The notes under the pieces were generated by a model that worked only from the letters and a program-made list of their open reading frames with translations, made no database searches and was not told the origin of the DNA. The translations under genes were made by a program, and so were the position numbers. From Nocardioides thalensis (GTDB lineage Bacteria; Actinomycetota; Actinomycetes; Propionibacteriales; Nocardioidaceae), in assembly GCF_013410655.1 (NCBI RefSeq), contig NZ_JACCFP010000001.1, forward strand, positions 3,185,501-3,249,500: 64,000 nucleotides of DNA. The letters run 5' to 3'. Below are positions 43,353-51,903 of this stretch, in pieces. The first letter of the stretch is position 1. Each line of letters opens with the position of its first letter.

Positions 43353-45882
43353 CGGATGCCTCCGCGAGCGTGACCACTGGCGCGTCGACTGCCGCAGCGA
43401 CCACCTCCAGGCCGTAACGCGCCGCGACCTGTGTGCCCGTCAGCTCACCAAAATGATGCTCTTCCAGGAGCGGGAGGATCGACGTGCGCCATGTGCGCTC
43501 GAGACCACCCGGAGCATGAACGGCCGGACGCATGAAGTACGACGGTCCGATCTTGAAGTCGGGGTCCTCAATCCGCCGGTTGAGCTCATCGAGCAGGTCC
43601 GCGACCCGCGTCGTGAGGCCCTCCTCGCCGAGCCATGAGCGCAGGATGCCTCTGGTCGGCTCCTCCGACGGATGCAAGGGCAAGAACGCGAACCGCCTAC
43701 GCATCGCCGCGTCGACGAGCGCGATCGACCGGTCGGCGGTGTTCATAGTGCCGATGATGAAGACGTTCTCCGGGAGGCTGAACTCCTCGTCGGCGTAGAG
43801 GAGCTCCACGTTCTCCTTGCGGTACTCCAGCAGGAAGTAGAGCTCACCGAACACTTTGGCGAGGTTGCCGCGGTTGATCTCGTCGATGATGAGCACAAAA
43901 GGATCGCGTGGGTTCGCGAGCGCCTGGTCGACGATTTTGCGCATCGGACCCGGCTTGAGTTCGAAGCTTCCGGACGGCGTGGGCCGGTAGCCCTCGAAGA
44001 AGTCCTCATAGGAGTACGCCGGGTGGAACTGCACCAAGCGCACATTCTCATCCGCGACGTGGCGCGCGATCGCCTGAGCAAGGAATGTCTTCCCAGTTCC
44101 GGGCGGACCGTAGAAGATGAGTTGGGGCCGATCATTGAGCAGGTCAATGCACTCCTGCAGCCATGACTGCGATACATGCAGCTCCTTGGCAAGCTCCGGC
44201 GCGGCCGGCCTGAGTTCGACCTTGACGTAGACCGGCGGCGGCGCCTGCTCGGTCTCGGTCTCGAGGAGAGTTTCGAGCGTGTCCAGTTGCTGGGTGAGAT
44301 CGACGACGTCACGCTGGACCTTCAGTTTGGTTGCCAACTCCGCCGGCAGGTCCGCGTAGTCGATCCCTTCGTCGCTCACCCAGTCGACCTCCCGCACGAG
44401 GTTCGAGTCGCCCTCGGGTGTGGGCTGGTAGCGAGCATCGCCGACAAGGTTGCCGACGTAGAGCCGCCCCTGGTCGACCGTGGCGATGAGATGCCCCGGC
44501 TCCATGCGGGTGAGGAATGCGTGGAACTCGTCGAGCTTCTCGCCCTTCACGTGGTACGAGGCATGTGCGTAATCCTCGTCGACGATGGGCTTGAGTTCGT
44601 CACGGGTCATGCCAGGGGAGACTTCGCGGAGGTTGGATGCGGCTAGCGAGATCCACCCCTCCGTCCGCCACGTGGGCACCAGGTCCTTGCCGTTCACGCT
44701 GCTGCCGCGAATCAGCCAACCCCTTCGCGTCACCTGGGGTAGCAGGCCGCGGGCGTCGAGTTGCTCCCGCAGGTCCTCCTTGCTGAGCTTCTTGGCTGGA
44801 TCCGCAGCACCACGTTCATCGAACTGGATCCCCTCTGCTTCGAGCGCCGCCTGGTTCTCCTCCGTGTAAGTGGTGCCGTCAATCTTGATGACCCGGTGAC
44901 CGGCGAGATGCTCGACGTCGCCGATGTACTGCCCGACCTGTCCAGGGACCAGTCCTGCGAGGTCGGCGATGTCGGTATACGTCGACCACGAACCCTCAGG
45001 CACGAGTTCGATGGCGGCGCTGGCTATGGCATAGCCGCGAGTCTTGTACTCCTTGCGGGCAGCCAGCAATCCAGGGGAGATGGTCACGCCCGAGATCCGC
45101 CGCTCAGGGTCCCACTGATCGACAATCGGCTCGGCGTAGAAGCTCGTCCCCGCATTCCGCCGACCGAGTTCCTCTCGAATGCGGAAGAGCTCGTCGTCCT
45201 CGTCGATCTCCGAGCCATCGAGGAGGTCCGCGAAGGCCGCACGGATCGCGGCCCGATGCGGTTTGCTGACGACCGAGAGAAAGTAGTCGGGGAAGAGAAG
45301 CCACGAGAGCGCTTTGCGCTGCGCCGGCTCCTTCGGGTCAAGGATCGAGTCGAGCAGCGCTTTCCATCGGCGCGGCTCCGACAGCGCGATCTCGCGCTCT
45401 GGCAGGTCCAAGGCGGTCACGGCAACCGCGATCCGCACCAGCAAAGCAAGCTGGAAGGGCCGCCGGGTCTTGAACGCTACTCCCCCGTTGAATGCTTTCG
45501 CGGTCAACGCAGCGGTCACGACTTCGGGCAGCTCGACCGGTTCCCTCATCTTGTGGAGGATGGTCGAGATCAGTGTTCGTTTGGTGCTCGGCGCATAGTC
45601 AGCGAGTGGCGCGAGATTCGCATACCAGAGCTCGGCGAAGAGCTGCAGTGCGCCGTCGGACGCTCCGGCGAGCTGGTCCGCCAGCTTGTCCGCGAACGAC
45701 CGACCGCCGATGTCGGGCCGGTCAACGAATGCCGTCACTAGTTCCTCGGCATTGCCAGAAGTCCAAATCGGGCGGCCAGGTGTGAAGACCGAGCCACCCT
45801 CGCGCATCGCCCGCAGATACTCCTGGCCGACCGCGCGCAACTCCTTCGGCGCCGGATCCACCCCAGCAACAACGTCGCTCAT
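43330..45882 (-). CDS. mcrB: McrB-type AAA+ GTPase with multi-domain modified-DNA reader
   Basis: This encodes 850 residues from the ATG at 45882, preceded by GGAGAAACGTG. The C-terminal AAA+ domain (about 580-790) has Walker A LIFYGPPGTGKTFLAQAIA, Walker B FVLIIDEINRGNLAKVFGELYFLLE, and the McrB signature IIGTMNTADRSIALVDAAMRRRF. It recognises GTP in known members. The N-terminal 500 residues are unusual. One helical region is followed by VPEGSWSTYTDIADLAGLVP, which resembles the alkyltransferase-like/winged DNA-binding module. Then GWISLAASNLREVSPG to VDQGRLYVGNLVG resembles an EVE/PUA-type base-flipping reader. The modified base recognised cannot be told from sequence. It overlaps mcrC and is 49 bp downstream of the DpnI-C-like gene. 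Confidence 0.88.
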   Translation of the reverse strand: MSDVVAGVDPAPKELRAVGQEYLRAMREGGSVFTPGRPIWTSGNAEELVTAFVDRPDIGGRSFADKLADQLAGASDGALQLFAELWYANLAPLADYAPSTKRTLISTILHKMREPVELPEVVTAALTAKAFNGGVAFKTRRPFQLALLVRIAVAVTALDLPEREIALSEPRRWKALLDSILDPKEPAQRKALSWLLFPDYFLSVVSKPHRAAIRAAFADLLDGSEIDEDDELFRIREELGRRNAGTSFYAEPIVDQWDPERRISGVTISPGLLAARKEYKTRGYAIASAAIELVPEGSWSTYTDIADLAGLVPGQVGQYIGDVEHLAGHRVIKIDGTTYTEENQAALEAEGIQFDERGAADPAKKLSKEDLREQLDARGLLPQVTRRGWLIRGSSVNGKDLVPTWRTEGWISLAASNLREVSPGMTRDELKPIVDEDYAHASYHVKGEKLDEFHAFLTRMEPGHLIATVDQGRLYVGNLVGDARYQPTPEGDSNLVREVDWVSDEGIDYADLPAELATKLKVQRDVVDLTQQLDTLETLLETETEQAPPPVYVKVELRPAAPELAKELHVSQSWLQECIDLLNDRPQLIFYGPPGTGKTFLAQAIARHVADENVRLVQFHPAYSYEDFFEGYRPTPSGSFELKPGPMRKIVDQALANPRDPFVLIIDEINRGNLAKVFGELYFLLEYRKENVELLYADEEFSLPENVFIIGTMNTADRSIALVDAAMRRRFAFLPLHPSEEPTRGILRSWLGEEGLTTRVADLLDELNRRIEDPDFKIGPSYFMRPAVHAPGGLERTWRTSILPLLEEHHFGELTGTQVAARYGLEVVAAAVDAPVVTLAEASDGSPDAD

Positions 45883-45931
45883 CACGTTTCTCCTTCGCGT
45901 TCCGTGGCGTGCTGCAATCTCGTCCGGCGCG

Positions 45932-46489
45932 TCACTCGGACTCCGACTCGAAGTACGCGAGACGATCGGCTGCTGCCGAGAGCAGATCCGCGCCGAGTGC
46001 GTATTGGCCCGCAAGCTCGATGGTGAGTCGCTCAATGCTCAGATCGAGGCGGCCCGCACGGTTCAAGGCAAGGAATGTCGCCCCTGCATGCCCGCCGAGC
46101 ACCAACTCGCGCAGCGCGTTCTCGGGATCGGAGGCGCGCGCTACGGCGAGGTAGTCGGTGGCGGCGACCTTGGTCTCGGCTGTGATCCGAGCGGCGAGCT
46201 GATACGCCGCCTCGGCCAATGCACTGCGCCGCGCTTCCGCGCGCTCGGGTCGGCGATGCGTGCCGTTGTAGGTGTACCGGCCGTTGCCGTGGAAGGTCAG
46301 CAGCCCCGAGTCTCTATGCCGCTGCAGGATCTGACGGATCGTCGCCTGCACCGTCGTGTTGTCCGGATACATCGCTTGTAACCGCTTCTCCGCCTTTGCG
46401 TAGAAGTCGGCCAGCGTGAACTCCTGGCCGGGACGATAGAGCCGCGCCAGCTCGCCCGCGACGGCCTGCTTCCACGTCGTCCCGACCAT
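45932..46489 (-). CDS. Free-standing DpnI-C/Drp-type winged-helix protein
   Basis: This encodes 185 residues from an ATG at 46489. The first 75 or so residues, TWKQAVAGELARLYRPGQEFTLADFYAKAEKRLQAMYPDNTTVQATIRQILQRHRDSGLLTFHGNGRYTYNG, match the winged-helix domain at the C-terminus of DpnI and Dam-replacing nucleases. That domain reads DNA methylation in DpnI. The conserved blocks eFtL, lyPdN, irqiLQ.hRD.Gll and G.GrY are present. No nuclease motif is seen in the remaining 110 helical residues. It may target the McrBC complex or regulate the operon by sensing methylation. It begins 4 bp after the upstream gene and is cotranscribed. Confidence 0.65.
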   Translation of the reverse strand: MVGTTWKQAVAGELARLYRPGQEFTLADFYAKAEKRLQAMYPDNTTVQATIRQILQRHRDSGLLTFHGNGRYTYNGTHRRPERAEARRSALAEAAYQLAARITAETKVAATDYLAVARASDPENALRELVLGGHAGATFLALNRAGRLDLSIERLTIELAGQYALGADLLSAAADRLAYFESESE

Positions 46490-46493
46490 CGGC

Positions 46494-47321
46494 TCAGTCC
46501 TCGTCGAAGGGTGACGAGTACGGCGTTCCCGAGGCGATCGCCTCTGCCATCTGGTCGTACGTCTCGAGGATCAGCCGCTTCGTCCGATACTCCCCGTGGG
46601 CCACCTCGTCCTTTCGCTTCACAATCGGAAACGTGTCCATGATGTAATCGACGTCCTCCCGAGAGACCGCGTACAGGTGAAACATGGCGGCGTCAATCTC
46701 CGCGCGGAGAAGGTCGCGTTCGGAGGCTTTCCAGGCGTATGGGTGTTGGGCTCCCACGAGCTCGGACGCCATGCGGACCATCGAGTGGCTCGTGACTGAC
46801 AGGCGAACCACCCGTTCAGTCAGCCAGTCTGCGAGCGTGCCTAGGCTCCATGGACACCACGCTTCAAAAGTGTCAGGCGTCGGGACGGGAAACTGGCGAA
46901 CGTAACCGTAAGTCAGGTGTAGCCCGGCAACCTTCTGCCTGGCCAGGTAGTCAAGGACATGAGAGTTGAGCACGGCGAGGAGCAACTCACGTCGTTGCCC
47001 GAACCACAGGGGGTAGGTATGTCCGACGCCTGCCCGCGGGAACGCCGCTGCCAGAACGGTTCGCTCGTTCGTAGCGCTAGTTACGTCGGAGAAGCCGGTC
47101 AGCCAATCTGGGAGATCCTCTGGGAGGACCGATTCTCGCACCCATGCGATCGGCATGGCCTCGCGCGAACGATCGCGCTTCTCCTCATCGGTCAAGTATC
47201 TCGGCTGGTTCTGTCGCTTCCCCGCGGTTGCGCTCTTGAAGACGTCGGCGTCACGGTGGTCGTACGCATCCAGCATCTTCGCTTCGTAAAGCGGCAGCAT
47301 CCGCTCGAAGGTCTTGGTCAT
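46494..47321 (-). CDS. Free-standing methyltransferase target-recognition/C-terminal domain
   Basis: This encodes 275 residues from an ATG at 47321. It aligns with the last 270 or so residues of the methyltransferase encoded upstream. Both start with FERMLPLYEAKM and contain EEKRD, a GHxxPLxF segment, LxSHxxDYxxRQK and LTYxYVxQxPxP, then RAEIDAxMFHxY and DVDYIxxTFPIVKRKD at the end. The middle (target-recognition) part is diverged. No methylase motif I or NPPW is present, so it is catalytically empty. It could be a swappable specificity subunit, a donor cassette for recombination, or a remnant of a second methyltransferase. The start overlaps the HEPN stop by 4 bases. Confidence 0.75.
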   Translation of the reverse strand: MTKTFERMLPLYEAKMLDAYDHRDADVFKSATAGKRQNQPRYLTDEEKRDRSREAMPIAWVRESVLPEDLPDWLTGFSDVTSATNERTVLAAAFPRAGVGHTYPLWFGQRRELLLAVLNSHVLDYLARQKVAGLHLTYGYVRQFPVPTPDTFEAWCPWSLGTLADWLTERVVRLSVTSHSMVRMASELVGAQHPYAWKASERDLLRAEIDAAMFHLYAVSREDVDYIMDTFPIVKRKDEVAHGEYRTKRLILETYDQMAEAIASGTPYSSPFDED

Positions 47322-48052
47322 GTGAGCTCCTCGAACGCGTGGACGACGGTACTGAGGATCGCCAGGTCCTCGCGAACCTCGACGGCAGTGATCGGTGCCT
47401 TGCCCTGGCCTCGCCGGTCACCGGTGTGGGCGATCTTGTTGCGACGATCGGTGATCCGCTCGAGGTCGGCCCTGGTGTTGGTCTCGCCGGGCCGTCTCTT
47501 GTCTATGGCAGTCGCGCCCCCTGTAACGCCAAGCAGACGAAGGGCCTTCCCCACCTTGTCCGGGTGCGTGGAAACTTCGCGCCGCACCCAGGGTTCGAAC
47601 ACCTTGTACTTCAGGCCGGACGTCTTCTTCGTGTAGACCGCATCGACGTCGAGCCAGTCGCCGAGCGTCAGCGGCACCTCCCGCAGCGTCCTCGACGCCT
47701 GCTCCGCCACCATGAAATCGCTGACCCGCTCCATGACTCGGTCGGCGAGATATGTCTCCGTCGCGGCGCACGCCACCACCAAGGCCTGCCGCAGCAGCGG
47801 CTTGTGGTCAGTGAACTGCTCGCGGCGCAGCCGGGCATTCGGCTTCAGGACGACCCACAGATCTCCGGACTCCACGCAGTCGAGCGCCTCTCGCTGCTTG
47901 ACGGGGATCCGCAAGGCGGCACCGATCCTGGCCCGCACCTCGCTGCGCACTCGTCGCGTGCGTGCGTTGGTGAGTCCCTCAGCGAGGTCGACCAGCAGGT
48001 AGGCGTCGGCCATGTTGTCCTCGAACACGTCCAGAGCCGGAGCAGCCATCAC
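47318..48052 (-). CDS. HEPN-domain protein (RiboL-PSP-HEPN type, putative RNase)
   Basis: This encodes 244 residues from a GTG at 48052; the next codon is ATG. The N-terminal part is helical (EDNMADAYLLVDLAEGLTNARTRRVRSEV). The middle has LVVACAATETYLADRVMERVSDFM, the helix with a conserved E/D-Y seen in HEPN/RiboL-PSP proteins. The C-terminal part ends in ERITDRRNKIAHTGDRRG, which contains the HEPN RNase motif R-x4-H (RNKIAH). HEPN proteins often act as RNA-cleaving toxins or abortive-infection effectors. The gene overlaps the methyltransferase stop and the target-recognition gene start, wedged between the two related sequences. Confidence 0.7.
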   Translation of the reverse strand: MMAAPALDVFEDNMADAYLLVDLAEGLTNARTRRVRSEVRARIGAALRIPVKQREALDCVESGDLWVVLKPNARLRREQFTDHKPLLRQALVVACAATETYLADRVMERVSDFMVAEQASRTLREVPLTLGDWLDVDAVYTKKTSGLKYKVFEPWVRREVSTHPDKVGKALRLLGVTGGATAIDKRRPGETNTRADLERITDRRNKIAHTGDRRGQGKAPITAVEVREDLAILSTVVHAFEELT

Positions 48053-51000
48053 TGCACCTCCGACGCGAGCCGGTCGTAGGCGTCGAGGATGAGGTCCTTG
48101 GTGCGGTAACTGCCGTGGGCAGCGAGGTCCTTCCTCTTCACGATTGGGAACGTCTCCAGGATGTAGTCGACGTCGTCACGGGAGATGTCGTAGATGTGGA
48201 ACATCAAGGCGTCGATTTCGGCGCGCAGCTTGGAGTTGGTCTCCGGGTCCAGGCGCTGGGAGTTGAGGCGGTCAACGAGGTCCTCAATCCGAGCGCGAAC
48301 TCGACCGACCTGCTCCGCGGACGGCATCGGCAATTGCTGCACGTAGTTGTAGGTCAGATTGGTGCCACCGAGCTTCTGTCGCATCACATAGTCCGTCGCG
48401 TGGGAAGTCAGAACGGCTTGGAGCGGGCGGCCGCCGCTGGTGAAGATCAGCGGCATGCTGTGACCCACCGGCACAACAGGAACCAATGTCCCGATAATCG
48501 TCCGAGCATCCGTCCCGCGCGCAATGTTGCGATAACCGAAGAACCCGGTGCCGGCAAAGTCGGCCGGCAATGCCTTCTTCATCTCCCTCTCGTGGACCCA
48601 GTAACGCGGCATGACGTGGAAGTCGGGATCGCGCTTCTCCTCGGGGGTGACGTCGCGGATCGATCCGTCGGGTTCGTAGGTGGCCCATTTGGTGTCATAG
48701 TGGTGGATCATCTTGGCCTCGTAGAGCGGCAGCATGCGCTCAAACGGCACCCCCCCGCCGCTCGAAATTTCGCGCTCGAAGACGTTGCCGTTGAGCGTCC
48801 AGCCGTCGGCCTCGAGCTCCTCGCGGGTGTGGAAGAGGTGCGAGTCGCTGGTCATGTTGAACAGCCCCTGCATGAACTTGATGCCCCAAGGGTTGCCGTT
48901 GACGGGGTCGTTCTCGTTGATGAGCACCGGGACCCGTCGATAGATGCCGAGGGTGATCTCGGCATCGCGACGGGAGCGGAACACCGGGCAGGTACCGGTG
49001 TTCGGGTTTATGAGCTTGATCTCTTCCGGCGTCAACGCGAAACGAACATCGGCCTTCTTCAAGTCGACCGGATCGTGGGCGAAGAACGCGAAGTCGGCGG
49101 CAGGCACCCGGTCGTCGCGCCCGGCGAGCGTGAGCAGGCAGAACTTGAACGACCGGTGCACGCCCTCGAAGAGCGGCTTGGCGTTCTCGAAGTCGTACAG
49201 GCTGGCCAGCGTGCCCGTCTCCACGAGGTCGCGGAAGAAGTACTGGGTGGTGGCGTCGGTCGCGATGCCGGTTGGCAGGATTAGCCCGAAGCGTCCGTGC
49301 CCGGCGATGAGATGCCGTGCCATCTCGGCGAAGACAGGGTCGGTCTTGATCCTGCCGCGGCCGCACAGTGGGAAGCGACCGGAGTTGGCCGCGAAATGGC
49401 GCAGTCCGTCGAGGTTTCGCTTGGCTGACGCATAGGCGCGACCGAGCGCAGGATTGGTTTCCGGAAGATTGGCGATCAGCCGCTTCCGCTTAGCGCCCGC
49501 TGCGCTGGCGATCTCCGGCTCGCGAGCATCAAAAAATTCCTGCTCTTTCAGTTCAATGTGCTCCCACGGCGGGTTGCCGACTACGGCGCTGAAGCCGCCG
49601 TACCACCCAGTGGTCGGGTTGATGGTTCCGCCGTCGTCGGGACGCTCGGTCGGGAAGAGGTGCGGAAACTCCAGGTGCCAGTGGAAGAACCGGTACTCCG
49701 CCGCCAACTGCTCGAGCTCGCGCTGCACGTCTTCCTCGATGCTGCCCTTGCGGATCGCGTCCAGGGTCGCGTTAGTGGGACACGTGACCGCGCCGTCGGT
49801 CTTCGGCCACACGAACGCGGCGCACCAGGCGTCGGCGTGGAGCTTCGCGGAGCGGTACGCCTCTGAATCGACGTACTGCTTGAGGCGCTGCTGCTGCACG
49901 TGTACATCGGCCAGAGACAGGCCGGCGCCGCCCAACATTGCTGCTGCGGCCACGAGCTCGGCGTTACTGACCCGGACCTCGTCGGCACCGAAGAGCGTGC
50001 CCTGCCCGCTGGCCTCGTCCTTGTTGCGCTTGGCCAACGTCGAGACGACCTTCTTGTCGTCACCTTCAATGGGCTTGAACGCCTCCTGCGGCAGGCCAGC
50101 TTCGAGCAACGCAGGAGTCGCGCCGACGAGGGCGTTACCGACCTTGACGTGGGCGTCCAGGAAGGCCAGGGGGCGGCCGGGCTCCATCGCCTCGAGCCAC
50201 AGCGAAACCTTGGCGAGCTCGGCCGCCAGCGGGTTGATATCGACGCCGTAGATGCAGGTGCCGATGACCTCACGCAGCGCGGTGCGGACCTGCTCCGGCG
50301 GCGGCTCCGGGTCACCGCTGCGGGCGGCTGCGACGGCCTTGGCGATGCGACGGGCGGCCCCCACCAGGAAGTGGCCTGATCCGCAGGCCGGGTCACAGAC
50401 GGTGAGAGCGAGGAGACGCGCCTCCGCCTCCTCCGCGGTTGCTGCGTTCTTGACCGCGTCGTCGATGACTGGGTCGAGAGCGGAATCGAGGAGGGTCTCG
50501 ATCAGCGGGGTGGGGGTGTAATAGGAACCGGTGGTCTTGCGGCTGTTGCCGGCCGCGGCGCCGAGGTGGAAGCGGCGGTTGGCGGCGTCCCACTGCGGGA
50601 CGTACTCGAGCAGCGCCTCGTAGATCGAGCCAAGTTCCTCGGAGTCCAGGCTACGGTAGTCCACGACCCGGGTCAGGCCGCTGCCCTTCTCGGTCACCAG
50701 GCTGAGTGCGCGAACCGCGCCCAGGAGGGCCTCGTTGGTGAGCTGAGCGTCAGCGAGGAAGTCGAGAGGACCGTTCTCGAAGAGGCCCCCTATGCCGACC
50801 AACCCGAGCTCGGGTCGCCCCGCCGGGTCACCCAAGCCCTTCCACACCAGATTCAGCGCCTGCCAACGGTCGCCGTGTCGACCGCCGCGACGGTTGCGGG
50901 CGATACGGCGAAGCCGGTCGGTGGAGAAGTAGTCGGTGTACCGCTGCCTCACCGCCGGGTCCGCAGCCGGGTCCAGGAGCACGCCGCGGTCCTCGGCAAC

Positions 51001-51903
51001 GAACGTGAACAGCAGCCGGTAGATCACCCGCAACAGCGCGTGGTTGAAGTCGGCGAGGCTGATCTCGTCGGCCTCGACCTTCGCCCGCAGCTCGACGTTC
51101 GCCCGATGGCTGAGGAAGCCGGTGCCGAGGGTCTCGATCGCTTCCACCACCCCGACCCGCAGCTGGTCCAACGCTCGGGACCCGGCCTCGACCGCGGCCT
51201 CCCGCCACCGCTCCAGCCAACACGAATCAGGTCCGATCTGCTCATCACGCACCGCCAACCGAGTCGCGTGCGCGAGGGTGAACATCACCAGGAAGTCGCT
51301 GAACAACTCTCCTTCGAAGATCGCCTCCAGGTCGAACTCAACATAGGCACTGCCCACCAGGCTGGTCGAGTCCCGCAACAGCCGCAGGGTCGAGCCGTTC
51401 GACAGGATCGCCCACAGGTGGTCGTCGGACCGGTTGAGCAGCTCCTGCACCATCGACTGGGGCGCCTGGCCCGCCGCTCCCGCGACACCGGCCGTACGAC
51501 GGTCGAGGTCGATCCGCTCACCGAGCAGGTGCACCGGCACCGGCCCCCAGGCGTGGGAGACCGGGAACTGCTTGCCCTCAACCTCAACGCCGGTACGGGT
51601 CGGGACCCGGCCATAGCCGAACTGATCGAGCAGGATCAGCAGCCACCGCTCACGCGTCAACGACGTGGCACGGTCCGACTCAGGCAGCTCCGCCAACGCC
51701 GTGCGATACCCCGCCCACACCGTGCGCAGGTACGCCCACACCCGGTTGGCCGCCTCCCGCACGGACTCCCCGTGCGCCAACCCATAGTCCGCACCCGACA
51801 CCCCCTCCAGGCCCGTCGCCCTCGGATCCGCCAAGCGCCCCAGCAACGACGACGGCAGCAGCCCACCCTCGATCCGCACACCGACGTAGGTGTTGTCGCC
51901 CAT
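48049..51903 (-). CDS. Large N6-adenine DNA methyltransferase (DISARM DrmMI-like)
   Basis: This encodes 1,284 residues from an ATG at 51903 that overlaps the upstream TGA by one base. An N-terminal 450-residue helical region is followed by TTGSYYTPTPLIETLL (the YYTP entry motif) and the SAM-binding motif I TVCDPACGSGHFLVGAARRIA (about 500). YGVDINPLAAELAKVSLWLE and the catalytic motif IV VVGNPPWEHIELKEQEFFD (about 776, NPPW) complete the core. The C-terminal 450 residues are the target-recognition and coupling region. The architecture and length match the methylases of DISARM class 1 and related systems, which mark self DNA. Lack of a nuclease motif argues against a single-chain type IIG enzyme. 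Confidence 0.88.
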   Translation of the reverse strand: MGDNTYVGVRIEGGLLPSSLLGRLADPRATGLEGVSGADYGLAHGESVREAANRVWAYLRTVWAGYRTALAELPESDRATSLTRERWLLILLDQFGYGRVPTRTGVEVEGKQFPVSHAWGPVPVHLLGERIDLDRRTAGVAGAAGQAPQSMVQELLNRSDDHLWAILSNGSTLRLLRDSTSLVGSAYVEFDLEAIFEGELFSDFLVMFTLAHATRLAVRDEQIGPDSCWLERWREAAVEAGSRALDQLRVGVVEAIETLGTGFLSHRANVELRAKVEADEISLADFNHALLRVIYRLLFTFVAEDRGVLLDPAADPAVRQRYTDYFSTDRLRRIARNRRGGRHGDRWQALNLVWKGLGDPAGRPELGLVGIGGLFENGPLDFLADAQLTNEALLGAVRALSLVTEKGSGLTRVVDYRSLDSEELGSIYEALLEYVPQWDAANRRFHLGAAAGNSRKTTGSYYTPTPLIETLLDSALDPVIDDAVKNAATAEEAEARLLALTVCDPACGSGHFLVGAARRIAKAVAAARSGDPEPPPEQVRTALREVIGTCIYGVDINPLAAELAKVSLWLEAMEPGRPLAFLDAHVKVGNALVGATPALLEAGLPQEAFKPIEGDDKKVVSTLAKRNKDEASGQGTLFGADEVRVSNAELVAAAAMLGGAGLSLADVHVQQQRLKQYVDSEAYRSAKLHADAWCAAFVWPKTDGAVTCPTNATLDAIRKGSIEEDVQRELEQLAAEYRFFHWHLEFPHLFPTERPDDGGTINPTTGWYGGFSAVVGNPPWEHIELKEQEFFDAREPEIASAAGAKRKRLIANLPETNPALGRAYASAKRNLDGLRHFAANSGRFPLCGRGRIKTDPVFAEMARHLIAGHGRFGLILPTGIATDATTQYFFRDLVETGTLASLYDFENAKPLFEGVHRSFKFCLLTLAGRDDRVPAADFAFFAHDPVDLKKADVRFALTPEEIKLINPNTGTCPVFRSRRDAEITLGIYRRVPVLINENDPVNGNPWGIKFMQGLFNMTSDSHLFHTREELEADGWTLNGNVFEREISSGGGVPFERMLPLYEAKMIHHYDTKWATYEPDGSIRDVTPEEKRDPDFHVMPRYWVHEREMKKALPADFAGTGFFGYRNIARGTDARTIIGTLVPVVPVGHSMPLIFTSGGRPLQAVLTSHATDYVMRQKLGGTNLTYNYVQQLPMPSAEQVGRVRARIEDLVDRLNSQRLDPETNSKLRAEIDALMFHIYDISRDDVDYILETFPIVKRKDLAAHGSYRTKDLILDAYDRLASEVQ

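Noticed and set aside
46494..47321. The 275-aa gene as an independent methyltransferase
   Set aside because: It lacks the SAM-binding motif I and the NPPW catalytic motif; only the C-terminal recognition-type region is present.
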